29,699 nucleotides of DNA, from NCBI GenBank assembly GCA_021826525.1, contig JAKAZU010000010.1, forward strand, positions 1 to 29,699, given 5' to 3'. Position 1 is the first letter of the stretch; each line of letters begins with the position of its first letter. Origin of the DNA: Thermoplasmata archaeon. Its GTDB lineage: Archaea > Thermoplasmatota > Thermoplasmata > UBA184. This document shows, piece after piece, positions 14,572 through 23,230 of the stretch. Both the position numbers and the translations under genes were made by a program. The notes below the pieces were generated by a model that was given only the letters and a program-made list of their open reading frames with translations, did not search any database and was not told the origin of the DNA.

Positions 14572-14793
14572 ATGGCGGTGGATGCGTATGCCACACTGGC
14601 GGCTGGGATCGCGATCGCAGGTGGATTGATCGGAACGGGCATGGCCCAGTCCGGGATCGGCGCGGCCGGTATGGGCATCATCGCCGAAAAGCCGGAGAAG
14701 TTCGGGCAGGTCCTGTTCTTCTTCGTGATTCCCGAAACGCTGTGGATCATCGGATTCGTGCTGGGGATCATCCTGCTGCTCGGGATCCTCTAA
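14572..14793 (+). CDS. atpK: A-type ATP synthase subunit K (c-ring proteolipid)
   Basis: This 73-residue two-helix proteolipid forms the rotor ring of the archaeal ATP synthase. Helix 1 spans about 6-34 and ends in a polar loop (AEKPEKFGQ). Helix 2 spans about 46-73 and carries the ion-binding carboxylate E55 in IPETLW. Q26 in helix 1 and T56 next to the carboxylate are residues of the kind seen in sodium-binding rings, so the coupling ion cannot be assumed to be a proton. The single-hairpin length is normal. The ATG lies 11 nt downstream of the predicted transcription start from a strong TATA box, and atpE begins 13 nt after the stop. Confidence 0.94.
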   Translation: MAVDAYATLAAGIAIAGGLIGTGMAQSGIGAAGMGIIAEKPEKFGQVLFFFVIPETLWIIGFVLGIILLLGIL

Positions 14794-14806
14794 GGGCGCC
14801 GCGGCC

Positions 14807-15358
14807 ATGAGCCTCGAACGCCTCGTGGGAGAGATCCGCGCTCGCGCGGAACTCGAGATCACGACGGCCGATGCGCAGGCGAAGACCGAGTCCGCGCGTA
14901 TCGCGAACGAGCGAGACCAACGTCTGGAAGCGATCCGCTCCGAAGCGGCGCGAACGACCCAGATCGAGACGAGCCGGGAGCGTGCCCAGCGCCTCGCGGC
15001 GGCGAAACTGAGGGCCCGCCAGGGCCTCTACGAGGCTCGCGAGGCTCGCCTTACGGACGCGATCGGAGAGACGCGGGAGCTTCTGCACGAGTACACGAAG
15101 TCCTCCGAGTACCCGAAGGTCCTCGAGCGAATGGTCGCCGCCGCCCGCCAGGAACTCGGCGCCTCCGTGCGCATCTCCGGTCGCGCGGAGGACGCGGAAC
15201 GCATCCGCTCGATCGCCGGCGGGTCGTTCGATCCGACTCCCCGTACGATGCTCGGAGGGCTGATCGCGGAGACCCCCGACGGGAGCCGCCGCCTCAACTT
15301 CTCCTTCGACGAGCTGCTGCGGCTGCGCGAGGACCGGGTTCGGGAACTCCTGGCGTAG
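14807..15358 (+). CDS. atpE: A-type ATP synthase subunit E (peripheral stalk)
   Basis: This 183-residue peripheral-stalk subunit holds the catalytic head against the membrane stator. Residues about 1-95 are a long charged helix rich in Ala, Arg and Glu with heptad character, the part expected to pair with subunit H. Residues about 100-183 form the compact alpha/beta head typical of AtpE, ending in RLREDRVRELLA. Position between K and C is the usual archaeal order. No strong ribosome site precedes the ATG, so translation is probably coupled to atpK. Confidence 0.92.
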   Translation: MSLERLVGEIRARAELEITTADAQAKTESARIANERDQRLEAIRSEAARTTQIETSRERAQRLAAAKLRARQGLYEAREARLTDAIGETRELLHEYTKSSEYPKVLERMVAAARQELGASVRISGRAEDAERIRSIAGGSFDPTPRTMLGGLIAETPDGSRRLNFSFDELLRLREDRVRELLA

Positions 15359-15366
15359 GACGGACG

Positions 15367-16443
15367 ATGGGCGCCAACCCCTACGCGAGCTCCCACGGCC
15401 GCCTGCGGGCGGACTTCACGGCCTTCCTGCCGAAGGACCTCTTCGCCCGCATGCTCGCCGCGAAGGACGTCGGCGAGATCGTCAAGATGCTCGACGGCAC
15501 GGCGTACTCCTTCGATCTCAATCAGGTCCGGGCGACCCACCAGGGTATCGCGCTGATGGAGATCGCGGTGAACCGTACGTTCGTTCGGCGCAATCGGCAC
15601 GCCTTCGAAGCTACGCCGTTCTCCGGCCGACCCGTGGTGGGGGCGTACCTGCGACGCTGGGACATCGAGAACATCAGCCTCATCCTTGCCTCCAAGGCGA
15701 AGGGCCGATCCATCGGCGACACCGAGCAGGAGCTCGTCTCGAGCCGGGACACGCCCGCCGGCCTCATCGCGGGTAAGCTCACCCTGGACGACTTCCGCAA
15801 CCTGCTCGCCCAGCCGAGCGTGGAGGCGATCGCGAACCAGCTCGTGAAGTTCGGTTACGGGGCCGCGCTGCTCCCGCTCGTGGAGGAGTACTCACGCAGC
15901 CACGACATCTTCCCGCTCCTGCATGCGCTCACGGTCCAGTACTACCACGACGTCCTCGAGGCGGCGAAGTTCTTCCAAGGCGACGAGTGGGTCGTGCGCC
16001 AGTTCCTCCAGAGCGAGATCGACGTGCGCAACGCGCTCCTCCTGCTGAAGGGCAAGGATGTCGGACTCTCGCTCGACCCGGTCATGACCCGGTTCATCGA
16101 CGGGGGCACGATGGCCTCCTCCGCGACCGCCGACCCGTACGGGGCCCGCAACGTCCCCGAGCTTGTCGAGCGGCTCACCGCCCGCTTCCCCACCCTCGTC
16201 GAGGGGTTGCCCGAGTATACCGATCACGCGAGCCTGACGGGCTTCGAGGCGGTGCTCCAACGCGAGCGCGCAGTCGCGGAGGCGAAGCGGATGCGGACGT
16301 ACCCCCTATCGCTCGCAGGCATCTTCACCTACCTACTGCTCTCCGAGCTCGAACGGTCGGACCTGCGTCGAATCTCCTTCGGGAAGATCTACGGGGTGGC
16401 GGTGGAACGGATCCAACCGCTGCTCGTCTCCCCGCGCCTCTAA
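15367..16443 (+). CDS. atpC: A-type ATP synthase subunit C (central-stalk cap on the rotor ring)
   Basis: This 358-residue all-helical subunit, homologous to the V-ATPase d subunit, links the rotor ring to the central stalk (subunits D and F). The family pattern is visible in the repeated helical modules, for example GAYLRRWDIENISLIL near residues 93-108 and a second EIDVRNALLLLKGK at about 217-230. This repetition reflects the internal threefold symmetry of the subunit. The ATG is 8 nt after the atpE stop, with a short AGGACGG ribosome site overlapping that stop. It ends 19 nt from the stop of atpI on the opposite strand, where the two halves of the locus converge; no clear terminator separates them. 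Confidence 0.94.
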   Translation: MGANPYASSHGRLRADFTAFLPKDLFARMLAAKDVGEIVKMLDGTAYSFDLNQVRATHQGIALMEIAVNRTFVRRNRHAFEATPFSGRPVVGAYLRRWDIENISLILASKAKGRSIGDTEQELVSSRDTPAGLIAGKLTLDDFRNLLAQPSVEAIANQLVKFGYGAALLPLVEEYSRSHDIFPLLHALTVQYYHDVLEAAKFFQGDEWVVRQFLQSEIDVRNALLLLKGKDVGLSLDPVMTRFIDGGTMASSATADPYGARNVPELVERLTARFPTLVEGLPEYTDHASLTGFEAVLQRERAVAEAKRMRTYPLSLAGIFTYLLLSELERSDLRRISFGKIYGVAVERIQPLLVSPRL

Positions 16444-16462
16444 GGCGAGGGGGCACCCCGCC

Positions 16463-18496
16463 CTACGCGGGGACGGGAGGCGCCTCGGACGATGAGATGA
16501 ACGGCCCGCCGACCGGCGAGGTCCCGACCGCGCTCGCGGCCGTGGCTTCCGGAAGCGCCGACGTGGTGTGCGTCCGCTTCCCGCCGAACGGGCGGAACGG
16601 TCGGCCGTTGCCCGTGTAGAACTTGGAGAAGTACTCCACGAAGATCAGACGCGCGCCCTGGATCCCGGGCTCGAAGACCCCGAGGATCACGTTGAACGAC
16701 TGGCCGATGAGGAGGACGAGCAGCCCGACGACGATGAGGAAGCTGCCGTGGTGGATGAGGTGGAAGCTGATGAAATTGATGACGCTCGCGAGGATGACGC
16801 TCGCGAGCAAGATGCCCACGAGACGAGTGTAGGAGAGGATGTGGCTCACCACCTCGATGAGCCCCATGACGCCCGTCTGGATCCCCTCGCCCGCCACCAT
16901 GAGGACGAGACCGCCGATGACGGCCGAGAGGTAGAGGATGAAGAGCGGGTGGGAGAACGTGTCGGTCTTGTAGATCACCGAGAGCCCGAGGAAGGCGATC
17001 CCCCACGCGAACACGATCCCGCCGACCTTCGCGATGGTCCCGCGGATGCGGCGGTGGAAGTACTCCTTCAAGGCGCCGAAGAGGAAGCCGAGCGTCACCA
17101 TCCCGAGCCCGATGAACCCCGCGACGAGGAGCAAGAGGCCCACGTTCACGCCGGGCTGGATCGGTGCGACGTAGCCGAAATACGTGTGCAGCGGCGTGAA
17201 CCCGAAGAACTCGTCGAGCACGAGGCCAAGCGCGATCGCGATGGCGCATCCCGGGAGGAGCGCGTAGCCGAGCTGTTGCATCCCTTTCGGGCCCATGATC
17301 ATCTTGACGAAGTTGCGGCCCTTCTTCGGTAGGTGCTGGGCGCCGGGGAACCCCCGGATCATCCAGATCGAGACCCCGAGGATGACGAGCCCGTACCCAA
17401 AGTCACCGAGCATGAAGCCGAAGAAGATCGGGAAGACGATGGCGAAGACGAGCGTCGGGTCCCACTCGTCGGCCTGCGGGAGCGAGTAGAACCGGATGAA
17501 GAACTCGTAGCGTCGGATCCCCGGCGGGTTGTCCAAGAGGGTCGGCGCCTCCTCCTTAGTGGGAACGAGGTAGAAATGCGCGCGCTGACGGCTCGCGAGG
17601 TCCACGGCCGCCTCGAGGCGCCGCAGGTCGCGCTGGGGGGTCCAGCCCTCGATGGCGAAGGTGACGCGGCCCGCGCCGAGCTTGGTGTAGACCTCGAAGA
17701 GCCGGTTCTGGATGGAGAGTGCTTCCTCGAGGCCGGCGATCGTCGGGTACCACTGCGTCGAGAGGACGGTCAGCCGCGCGTGGATCTGCGCCCGGCGCTC
17801 GTCGATCGCGGCACGTCGCGCTTCGAGGCGGGTACGCTCTTCGACGACCGTGCCCTGGAGGTGGGGGATCGGGGAGAGCTTGACCGCGCTCGTCGTGGCG
17901 ACGCGCGAGACGATCTCGGCCTGATCGCGTGGAGCGAGCAGGAGGAACCGGCCCGGGATGTCCCCGGCGAAGAACATCGCCTCGGCCTCGGGCGGGACCG
18001 CCGCCCGCAGCGTGTCGTACGTCTCGGGGTCGGTCTCCCCCAGGAAGATGAGGTAGCTCTTCGGGTCGAGGTAGGAGAGCGGAGCGTGGTAGAAGGAGAG
18101 CTTTCCGAGGAGATCGAGGGTTTCCCCGATCGAGCGGGTCTCGCTCTGGATCTGGTCGTCCTCACGCTGGAGCGCGCCGACGATGTCATCGACCTCGGCC
18201 GTGGGCACGCTCTTCGCGGCGGCGAGCGTGGCGTCGAGGTCTTGGAAGGTCTGGACCGCCCCCACGGGGACGGGAGGAAGCGCGCTCTTGAGTCCCCGGA
18301 AGCGAAGCGCCTCGTCCCCCACGACCCGTTGGAGCTCATTGCCGCGTTCCGGGTCGAGGTACCGTAGGGTATCGGTGCTGACGGTCTCGACTTGGGTGAC
18401 CCCGAGGTCGTGGAGCGTAGTGAGGACGGCCTCGCGGTCCTCCTTCAGACCGACAATGCCGATCTTCTGCATCTTGACCGGCCGAAGAATCCCCAT
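16463..18496 (-). CDS. atpI: A-type ATP synthase subunit I (membrane stator, a subunit)
   Basis: This 677-residue subunit conducts ions past the rotor ring. The N-terminal cytosolic domain (about 1-340) has two long helical arms around alpha/beta lobes (residues 100-270). The C-terminal part (about 350-640) contains eight predicted helices. The essential arginine of the half-channel lies in SYTRLVGILLASV, in the penultimate helix region, and FGFMLGDFGYG in the first helix is a family hallmark. A polar tail of about 35 residues (Thr/Ser/Pro/Gly) follows the last helix and looks disordered. GGGAGG lies 5-6 nt before the ATG. The gene is last in the minus-strand ATP synthase operon and is 30 nt downstream of atpH. 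Confidence 0.95.
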   Translation of the reverse strand: MGILRPVKMQKIGIVGLKEDREAVLTTLHDLGVTQVETVSTDTLRYLDPERGNELQRVVGDEALRFRGLKSALPPVPVGAVQTFQDLDATLAAAKSVPTAEVDDIVGALQREDDQIQSETRSIGETLDLLGKLSFYHAPLSYLDPKSYLIFLGETDPETYDTLRAAVPPEAEAMFFAGDIPGRFLLLAPRDQAEIVSRVATTSAVKLSPIPHLQGTVVEERTRLEARRAAIDERRAQIHARLTVLSTQWYPTIAGLEEALSIQNRLFEVYTKLGAGRVTFAIEGWTPQRDLRRLEAAVDLASRQRAHFYLVPTKEEAPTLLDNPPGIRRYEFFIRFYSLPQADEWDPTLVFAIVFPIFFGFMLGDFGYGLVILGVSIWMIRGFPGAQHLPKKGRNFVKMIMGPKGMQQLGYALLPGCAIAIALGLVLDEFFGFTPLHTYFGYVAPIQPGVNVGLLLLVAGFIGLGMVTLGFLFGALKEYFHRRIRGTIAKVGGIVFAWGIAFLGLSVIYKTDTFSHPLFILYLSAVIGGLVLMVAGEGIQTGVMGLIEVVSHILSYTRLVGILLASVILASVINFISFHLIHHGSFLIVVGLLVLLIGQSFNVILGVFEPGIQGARLIFVEYFSKFYTGNGRPFRPFGGKRTHTTSALPEATAASAVGTSPVGGPFISSSEAPPVPA

Positions 18497-18526
18497 CGAA
18501 CCTCCCGCTCCGAATGCGAACCGGCG

Positions 18527-18880
18527 CTACTTTCCGCGGAACGAGCCGAGCACCGCGTTCAGGATCTCCTCGGAGCGCTCGGCCGGTCCCTTGCCCGTAC
18601 CCACGCGGGCGGCCGCGGCAGCCCGCTCCCCGTCCGCCGCGATCCGCGCCGCCTCGCGGTCGGCGATGTCGCCGGCTTGCTTCAGGGCGAGCTCGCGGCT
18701 CTCCTCGGCGGAGGCGCGCTCGGCCTTCACGATCGCATCGGTTTCGGCGTTCAACCGGTCGAGCACGGCCTTGCGAGCGGTGGCGGCCGCGCGGACCTTA
18801 GCTTCCCACTCGAGCTCGGCCTCCTTGACCCGTTTCAAGTCGTCGAGAGAGCCCATCGTTCCATCGAGGTTCGCGTGCAT
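18527..18880 (-). CDS. atpH: A-type ATP synthase subunit H (peripheral stalk coiled coil)
   Basis: This 117-residue, almost purely helical charged protein consists mostly of Ala, Glu, Arg and Lys with heptad spacing from about residue 10 to 105. It matches subunit H (sometimes called G), which pairs with subunit E in the peripheral stalk. Sequence similarity alone is weak for such coiled coils; the assignment rests on composition, length and position next to atpI. The ATG at 18880 has GGAGG about 12 nt upstream, inside the last codons of the preceding small ORF, whose stop is 5 nt away. An internal ATG at 18856 is a less likely alternative. Longer readings upstream overlap the small membrane ORF. 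Confidence 0.8.
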   Translation of the reverse strand: MHANLDGTMGSLDDLKRVKEAELEWEAKVRAAATARKAVLDRLNAETDAIVKAERASAEESRELALKQAGDIADREAARIAADGERAAAAARVGTGKGPAERSEEILNAVLGSFRGK

Positions 18881-18885
18881 GAGTT

Positions 18886-19026
18886 CTAGCTTCCTCCAGT
18901 GATCTTCACGAGCAGGTAGAGAAAGAGCGCGAGCGCGCCGATCTTGATCGCGGCGGAGGCGAGCCACCAGCCGTGGAAGCGCCGCAGCGCGACCGTCGTG
19001 GCATCAGGCGCTGGCGACGACGACAC
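18886..19026 (-). CDS. Small single-TM protein within the ATP synthase operon (46 aa)
   Basis: An overlooked 46-residue ORF lies between atpD and atpH. It starts at a GTG (19026) inside the 3' end of atpD, in another frame, with GGGAGG 6 nt upstream, and stops at 18886, five bases before the atpH ATG. The N-terminal 15 residues are polar, followed by R15-R16-F-H-G. One membrane helix spans about residues 20-41 (WWLASAAIKIGALALFLYLLV), with K28 inside it and a short K-I-T-G-G-S tail. The positive charges before the helix suggest the N-terminus is cytosolic. It could be an accessory stator subunit or assembly factor comparable in size to the small single- or double-TM proteins of other rotary ATPases. 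No homologue is known to me, and the helix is the main evidence that it is real. Confidence 0.6.
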   Translation of the reverse strand: MSSSPAPDATTVALRRFHGWWLASAAIKIGALALFLYLLVKITGGS

Positions 19027-19654
19027 TCGCTTCCTCCCGTTCCATCTTGCGCTTGACGGCCTTGAGCATGCTGAACGAGTCGCGTTCGAGCTCGTCGAAG
19101 CGGAACTTGATGTAGCGCACGGTCGCCTCGAGCCGCGGGATCAGCACGTTCTCGATCGCGCTCGCCCGGCGCTTGGTCTTCTCGATCTCGAGCAGGAGAC
19201 GCCGGAGCGCGTTCTCCTTCTCGGCGATGTCGAGCACGACCTGGTAGATGCCCTGGAAGTGGCGGATCGACTCGTGCACGGAGGTCGGGAGGTCGAGGAT
19301 CGTCGCCGCGGTGACGGGGACGTACTCGCCGCGATCGACCTTCGGCGTGCGCACGCCCATGACGTTGCGCGTGGAGACCTCGACCGGGGTGAGGTCCGGA
19401 AGGAGCATGGAGATGTTTTCGAGGCGCGTCGGCCCCTCGCTCATCTCCGCCATGCGGATCGATTCGTAGCCGCGGGCGATCCGCTGCTGCAGATCGCCGC
19501 GGAGCTTCATCGCCTCGCGGGAGAGGTTGAAGAACTCCGCGATCAGGGCCGAACGCTTCAACTTGAGCAGATTGAGACCCTTCTTCGCGAGGAGGATCCG
19601 ACGGCGCGTCTGCAAGAGGACGAGCCGTGTCGGTCGGACGTTCTCGAGCACCAT
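19004..19654 (-). CDS. atpD: A-type ATP synthase subunit D (central rotor stalk)
   Basis: This 216-residue central-shaft subunit rotates inside the A3B3 head. Long N- and C-terminal helices (about 5-75 and 130-205) form the coiled-coil shaft, with a short beta-containing middle (about 80-125), as in other D subunits. The N-terminal signature RPTRLVLLQTRRRILLAKKGLNLLK is characteristic, reaching about residue 30. The ATG has GAGGTGGGA directly upstream and lies 19 nt after the atpB stop. Its 3' end is overlapped by 23 nt by the small membrane ORF in another frame. A stop/start TGATG also occurs at 19002-19006, but the frame it opens is short and Arg/Ser-rich. Confidence 0.94.
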   Translation of the reverse strand: MVLENVRPTRLVLLQTRRRILLAKKGLNLLKLKRSALIAEFFNLSREAMKLRGDLQQRIARGYESIRMAEMSEGPTRLENISMLLPDLTPVEVSTRNVMGVRTPKVDRGEYVPVTAATILDLPTSVHESIRHFQGIYQVVLDIAEKENALRRLLLEIEKTKRRASAIENVLIPRLEATVRYIKFRFDELERDSFSMLKAVKRKMEREEASVVVASA

Positions 19655-19673
19655 CTTCCCACCTCGGGCGACC

Positions 19674-21086
19674 CTACGTCGCCTTCTTCGGACGGTACTT
19701 CTGGATGAACTCCGGCTTGATGCGCTTCAGTTCCGAATCGGGGAGCTCTCCGAGGATCTTCCAGCCGAGATCGAGGCTCTGGTCGATCGTCCGGTCCTCG
19801 TCGGGGCGTTGGTTGACGAACTCCGACTCGAACTGGTCGGCGATCTTGAGGTAGATCCGGTCCACGGTACTGAGCGCTTCCTCTCCGACGATCGCCGAGA
19901 GTGCGCGTTGGTCCTTCCCGGTCGCGTAGGCCGCGAACAGTTGGTCGGCGACCCCACGGTGGTCCTCGCGGGTGCGCTCCTTCCCGATCCCTTGGTTCAT
20001 GAGACGGGAGAGCGACGGCAGCACATCGATCGGGGGGTAGACGCCGCGGCGTTGGAGTTCCCGACTGACGTAGATCTGACCTTCCGTGATGTAGCCTGTG
20101 AGATCGGGGATCGGGTGCGTCACATCGTCCGCGGGCATCGTCAGGATCGGGAGCTGGGTGATCGAGCCCTTGCGGCCCTTGATCTTGCCGGCGCGCTCGT
20201 AGATCGTCGCGAGGTCGGTGTACATGTACCCCGGGTATCCCCGACGGCCCGGCACCTCTTCTCGCGCGCTCGCGATCTCACGAAGCGCTTCACAGTAGTT
20301 CGTCATGTCGGTGAGAACGACCAAGATGTGCATGTCGCGCTCGTAGGCGAGGAACTCGGCGGTGGTGAGCGCCATGCGCGGAGTGACGACGCGCTCCATG
20401 GACGGATCGCTCGAAAGGTTCAGGAACACGACGGCCCGCTCGAGCGCGCCGGTCGATTCGAACTCGCGCAGGAAGTAGTTCGCTTCCTCGCTCGTGATCC
20501 CCATCGCAGCGAAGACGATGGCGAAGCTCTCGTCGGAGCTCCGCAGTTTCGCCTGGCGCACGATCTGGGCCGCGATCTGGTTGTGCGGGAGACCGGCTCC
20601 GGAGAAGATCGGGAGCTTCTGCCCGCGCACCAGGGTGTTGTTGACGTCGATGCTCGAGATCCCCGTCTGGATGAACTCGCTCGGCTCCTCCCGCGAGTAC
20701 GGGTTCATCGCATTCCCGACGATCTCGAGCCGGGTTTCGCTGACGATCTTCGGGCCCCCGTCGCGCGGCTCTCCGAGGCCGTTGAAGACCCGGCCGAGCA
20801 TCTCGTCCGATACGGCGAGTCGGGCGACCTCGCCCGTGAACTTGACGCTCGTCGCCTCGATGTTCATGCCCATCGTGGGCCCGAACACCTGGACGATGGC
20901 GAGCCCCTTGCGCGAGTCGAGCACCTGGCCCTGACGGCGCTCCCCGTCGGGGAGCTGGATCTCGACGATCTCTCCGTAGGCGGCGTTGGCGACATCGCGC
21001 AGGAAGAGCAAGGGTCCCGCGACCCGTTCGACCGTGCGGTATTCGATCGGAACTCCGCTCCCCGGTGCGGCCTTTCCTTGCGCCAT
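19674..21086 (-). CDS. atpB: A-type ATP synthase subunit B (regulatory, non-catalytic)
   Basis: This 470-residue, non-catalytic head subunit alternates with subunit A in the A3B3 hexamer. It has the beta-barrel start ([14 protein letters not shown]), a nucleotide-binding core without a canonical P-loop ([10 protein letters not shown] at the equivalent position), and the family stretch [16 protein letters not shown]. The [24 protein letters not shown] segment, about residues 345-370, is also typical. The C-terminus is a helical domain. The start codon directly follows the atpA stop (TAGATG), so the two are translationally coupled. Confidence 0.96.
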   Translation of the reverse strand: MAQGKAAPGSGVPIEYRTVERVAGPLLFLRDVANAAYGEIVEIQLPDGERRQGQVLDSRKGLAIVQVFGPTMGMNIEATSVKFTGEVARLAVSDEMLGRVFNGLGEPRDGGPKIVSETRLEIVGNAMNPYSREEPSEFIQTGISSIDVNNTLVRGQKLPIFSGAGLPHNQIAAQIVRQAKLRSSDESFAIVFAAMGITSEEANYFLREFESTGALERAVVFLNLSSDPSMERVVTPRMALTTAEFLAYERDMHILVVLTDMTNYCEALREIASAREEVPGRRGYPGYMYTDLATIYERAGKIKGRKGSITQLPILTMPADDVTHPIPDLTGYITEGQIYVSRELQRRGVYPPIDVLPSLSRLMNQGIGKERTREDHRGVADQLFAAYATGKDQRALSAIVGEEALSTVDRIYLKIADQFESEFVNQRPDEDRTIDQSLDLGWKILGELPDSELKRIKPEFIQKYRPKKAT

Positions 21087-22850
21087 CTAGGCCCCTCCCG
21101 CGCTCGCGACCAGGCCCTGGACCGTCTCGGTCATCTCCGTGTCGAGCGCCTCGAACTGGGTTGCGGCCTCCGCCTCAGGGATCCACTTCATCCGGGAGAG
21201 CTTGGTCCTCAGCGGCAGGCCCTGGAGCTGGGCGACCGTGACCCCGCGGGTGATCGCGTCCTGCTCGCGGTCCGCGAAGCCGAGGATCGCGCGGAGCATG
21301 CGATACTGCTTGTTGATGGAGGTGTACGTGTCGACGTCGTCGAAGGCGCTCTGCTGCAGGTAATCCTCGCGCAGCATCCGCGCGATATCGAGGATGCCTT
21401 TCTCCCGCTCGGGCAGCGCGTCGACTCCGACCAGCTGCACGATCTCCTGGAGTTCGGACTCCTTCTGGAGCAGGGCGAGGGCGCGCTGACGCAGTCCGGC
21501 GAACTCCGGGGAGAGGTTGGCCTGGTACCACGGCTCCAGGTCACCGACGTAGAGCGAGTAGCTCTGCAGCCAGTTGATCGACGGGAAGTGCCGGCGCGAC
21601 GCGAGAGAGGCGTCGAGCGCCCAGAACACTCGCGTGACGCGCAACGTGTTTTGACTGACCGGCTCGGAGAAGTCCCCTCCGGGAGGCGACACGGCTCCGA
21701 CGACGGTGACCGAGCCGGTTCGATTCTCTCGAGAGAGCGTGACGACTCGGCCCGCGCGCTCGTAGAACTCGGCGATGCGTCGACCGAGGTACGCCGGATA
21801 ACCCTCCTCACCCGGCATCTCTTCGAGGCGGCCGGAGATCTCACGCATGGCCTCCGCCCACCGGCTGGTCGAGTCGGCCATGAGCGCGACATCGTAGCCC
21901 ATGTCCCGGTAGTACTCGGCGATGGTGATCCCCGTGTACACGCTCGCTTCGCGGGCCGCGACGGGCATGTTAGAGGTGTTGGCGATGAGGATCGTCCGCT
22001 CCATGAGCGGGCGTTTTGATTTCGGGTCGATGAGGTTCGGGAAGGTGGCGAGCACCTCCGTCATCTCGTTGCCGCGCTCCCCGCATCCGACATAGACGAC
22101 GATGTCCGAGTCCGCCCATCGGGCGAGTTGTTGCTGGATGACCGTCTTACCCGAACCGAACGGGCCGGGAACGCAGGCGCTACCTCCCTTCGCCACGGGG
22201 AAGAACGTATCGACGACCCGCTGACCCGTCACGAGCGGGATCGAGGGCGGGAGCTTACGTGCGACGGGCCGCGGAACCCGCACGACCCAGCGCTGGGTGA
22301 GGCCGAGAGGCTGGCGGCCGCCCGTGGTCTCGAGCTCTCCGATCTTCTCCCGGATCGTGTAGCTCCCGCTCGCGAGCGAGACGATCTTGCCCTTCCCGCC
22401 GGGAGGGACCATGATCTTGTGCAGGATGAGCGGGGTCTCCTGGACGGTGCCCAGCACCTCGCCCGGGCCCACCTCGGTCCCGACCTTCGCAATCGCCGTG
22501 AAGGCCCACTTCTTGGTCTCGTCGAGCGGAGGCGCGACGAATCCGCGCGTGATGAAATCCCCGAGGTTCTTCTGGAGCACCTCGAGCGGGCGTTGAACTC
22601 CATCGTAGATGGACTGCAATAGGCCGGGGCCGAGCTCCACCGAGAGCGCTTGGCCCGTGTTCTCGACGGGATCGCCCGGCCGTACTCCGGTCGTATCCTC
22701 GTAGACCTGGACCGTAGCGGTACCGCCGACCAGGCGGATGATCTCCCCCACCAGACCGAGCGTTCCGACACGGACGACATCGAACATCTTCGCGCCCGCG
22801 AGCTCTTCGGCGATGACGACCGGTCCGGATACACGTGCTACGACTCCCAT
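21087..22850 (-). CDS. atpA: A-type ATP synthase subunit A (catalytic)
   Basis: This 587-residue catalytic subunit hydrolyses or synthesises ATP. The archaeal P-loop GPFGSGKT is at 229-236; its serine is a known archaeal hallmark compared with eukaryotic V-ATPases. The bulge domain, the insert of about 80 residues specific to A-type A subunits (around 115-190), is present. Further signatures are CGERGNEM, the MADSTSRWAEAMREISGRLEEMP block and the SREN loop region. The length is normal and no intein sits in the P-loop, a frequent insertion point in some archaea. The ATG at 22850 has GGGAGG 6 nt upstream and gives the canonical MGVVARVSGPVVIAE; longer readings are not real. Confidence 0.97.
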   Translation of the reverse strand: MGVVARVSGPVVIAEELAGAKMFDVVRVGTLGLVGEIIRLVGGTATVQVYEDTTGVRPGDPVENTGQALSVELGPGLLQSIYDGVQRPLEVLQKNLGDFITRGFVAPPLDETKKWAFTAIAKVGTEVGPGEVLGTVQETPLILHKIMVPPGGKGKIVSLASGSYTIREKIGELETTGGRQPLGLTQRWVVRVPRPVARKLPPSIPLVTGQRVVDTFFPVAKGGSACVPGPFGSGKTVIQQQLARWADSDIVVYVGCGERGNEMTEVLATFPNLIDPKSKRPLMERTILIANTSNMPVAAREASVYTGITIAEYYRDMGYDVALMADSTSRWAEAMREISGRLEEMPGEEGYPAYLGRRIAEFYERAGRVVTLSRENRTGSVTVVGAVSPPGGDFSEPVSQNTLRVTRVFWALDASLASRRHFPSINWLQSYSLYVGDLEPWYQANLSPEFAGLRQRALALLQKESELQEIVQLVGVDALPEREKGILDIARMLREDYLQQSAFDDVDTYTSINKQYRMLRAILGFADREQDAITRGVTVAQLQGLPLRTKLSRMKWIPEAEAATQFEALDTEMTETVQGLVASAGGA

Positions 22851-22869
22851 CGATGCCTCCCAACCTTCG

Positions 22870-23208
22870 CTACGTTGGAACGGAAAGTGAAACGCCCAGG
22901 ACGCGCTTCGCGAGCGCGTCGATCCCCTCGACATCGTACGCTCCGCTGGGCGTCGGCACGAAGACAACGAGTGGGCGGAGCGAGGCATCGGCGTGGGCGC
23001 GCTGGGCTTCCGTGAGCTGGAGGCGGATCGACTGGCTCGCGATGACGAGCCCGAACTCTCCGCTCCCCATCACATGCTGGAACTCCTTTGCGGCGGTCGC
23101 TTCGGTGACCTCGATCACGTCTTTGAGGCCGACCAGGCGGAATCCGATGGCGAGCTCCCGCTCGCCCAAGACGACGGTGCGCGCGCTTTCCTTCGTCGTT
23201 TCGGGCAC
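22870..23208 (-). CDS. atpF: A-type ATP synthase subunit F (central stalk)
   Basis: This 112-residue Rossmann-like small subunit binds subunit D in the rotor and helps couple the head to the ring. It shows the alternating alpha/beta pattern with the family loop IGFRLVGLKDVIEV and a central strand FGLVIASQSI; the C-terminal helix is short. The GTG start at 23208 is supported by a TATA box at 23231-23238, about 26 nt upstream, which predicts a leaderless or nearly leaderless transcript. It is the first gene of the minus-strand block F-A-B-D-small ORF-H-I, with atpA 19 nt downstream. The N-terminus carries about 12 extra polar residues before the first strand. Confidence 0.92.
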   Translation of the reverse strand: MPETTKESARTVVLGERELAIGFRLVGLKDVIEVTEATAAKEFQHVMGSGEFGLVIASQSIRLQLTEAQRAHADASLRPLVVFVPTPSGAYDVEGIDALAKRVLGVSLSVPT

Positions 23209-23230
23209 AGCGCCTCGTTCTGGGAAGAGC

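Noticed and set aside
16444..16475. Bidirectional terminator between atpC and atpI
   Set aside because: Short GC stems exist (CCCCG/CGGGG at 16456-16472), but there is no T-run on either strand and the stem lies mostly inside the atpI end.
17333..18367. 344-codon plus-strand open frame opposite atpI
   Set aside because: Shadow of atpI; acidic/basic low-complexity composition with no recognisable fold.
18906..19004. ORF starting at the TGATG overlap with the atpD stop (19002-19004)
   Set aside because: It encodes about 32 Arg/Ser/Pro-rich residues with no helix; the alternative frame from the GTG at 19026 has a ribosome site and a clear membrane segment.
19527..22019. Very long open frame (about 830 codons) on the plus strand opposite atpD, atpB and atpA
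   Set aside because: It is antisense to well-conserved ATP synthase genes, has Arg/Asp/Leu-rich composition expected from a GC-rich shadow frame, and shows no domain.
21087..22850. Possible intein in atpA, a common archaeal insertion site near the P-loop
   Set aside because: The sequence is continuous through GPFGSGKT and has normal length; nrdJ is likewise uninterrupted.
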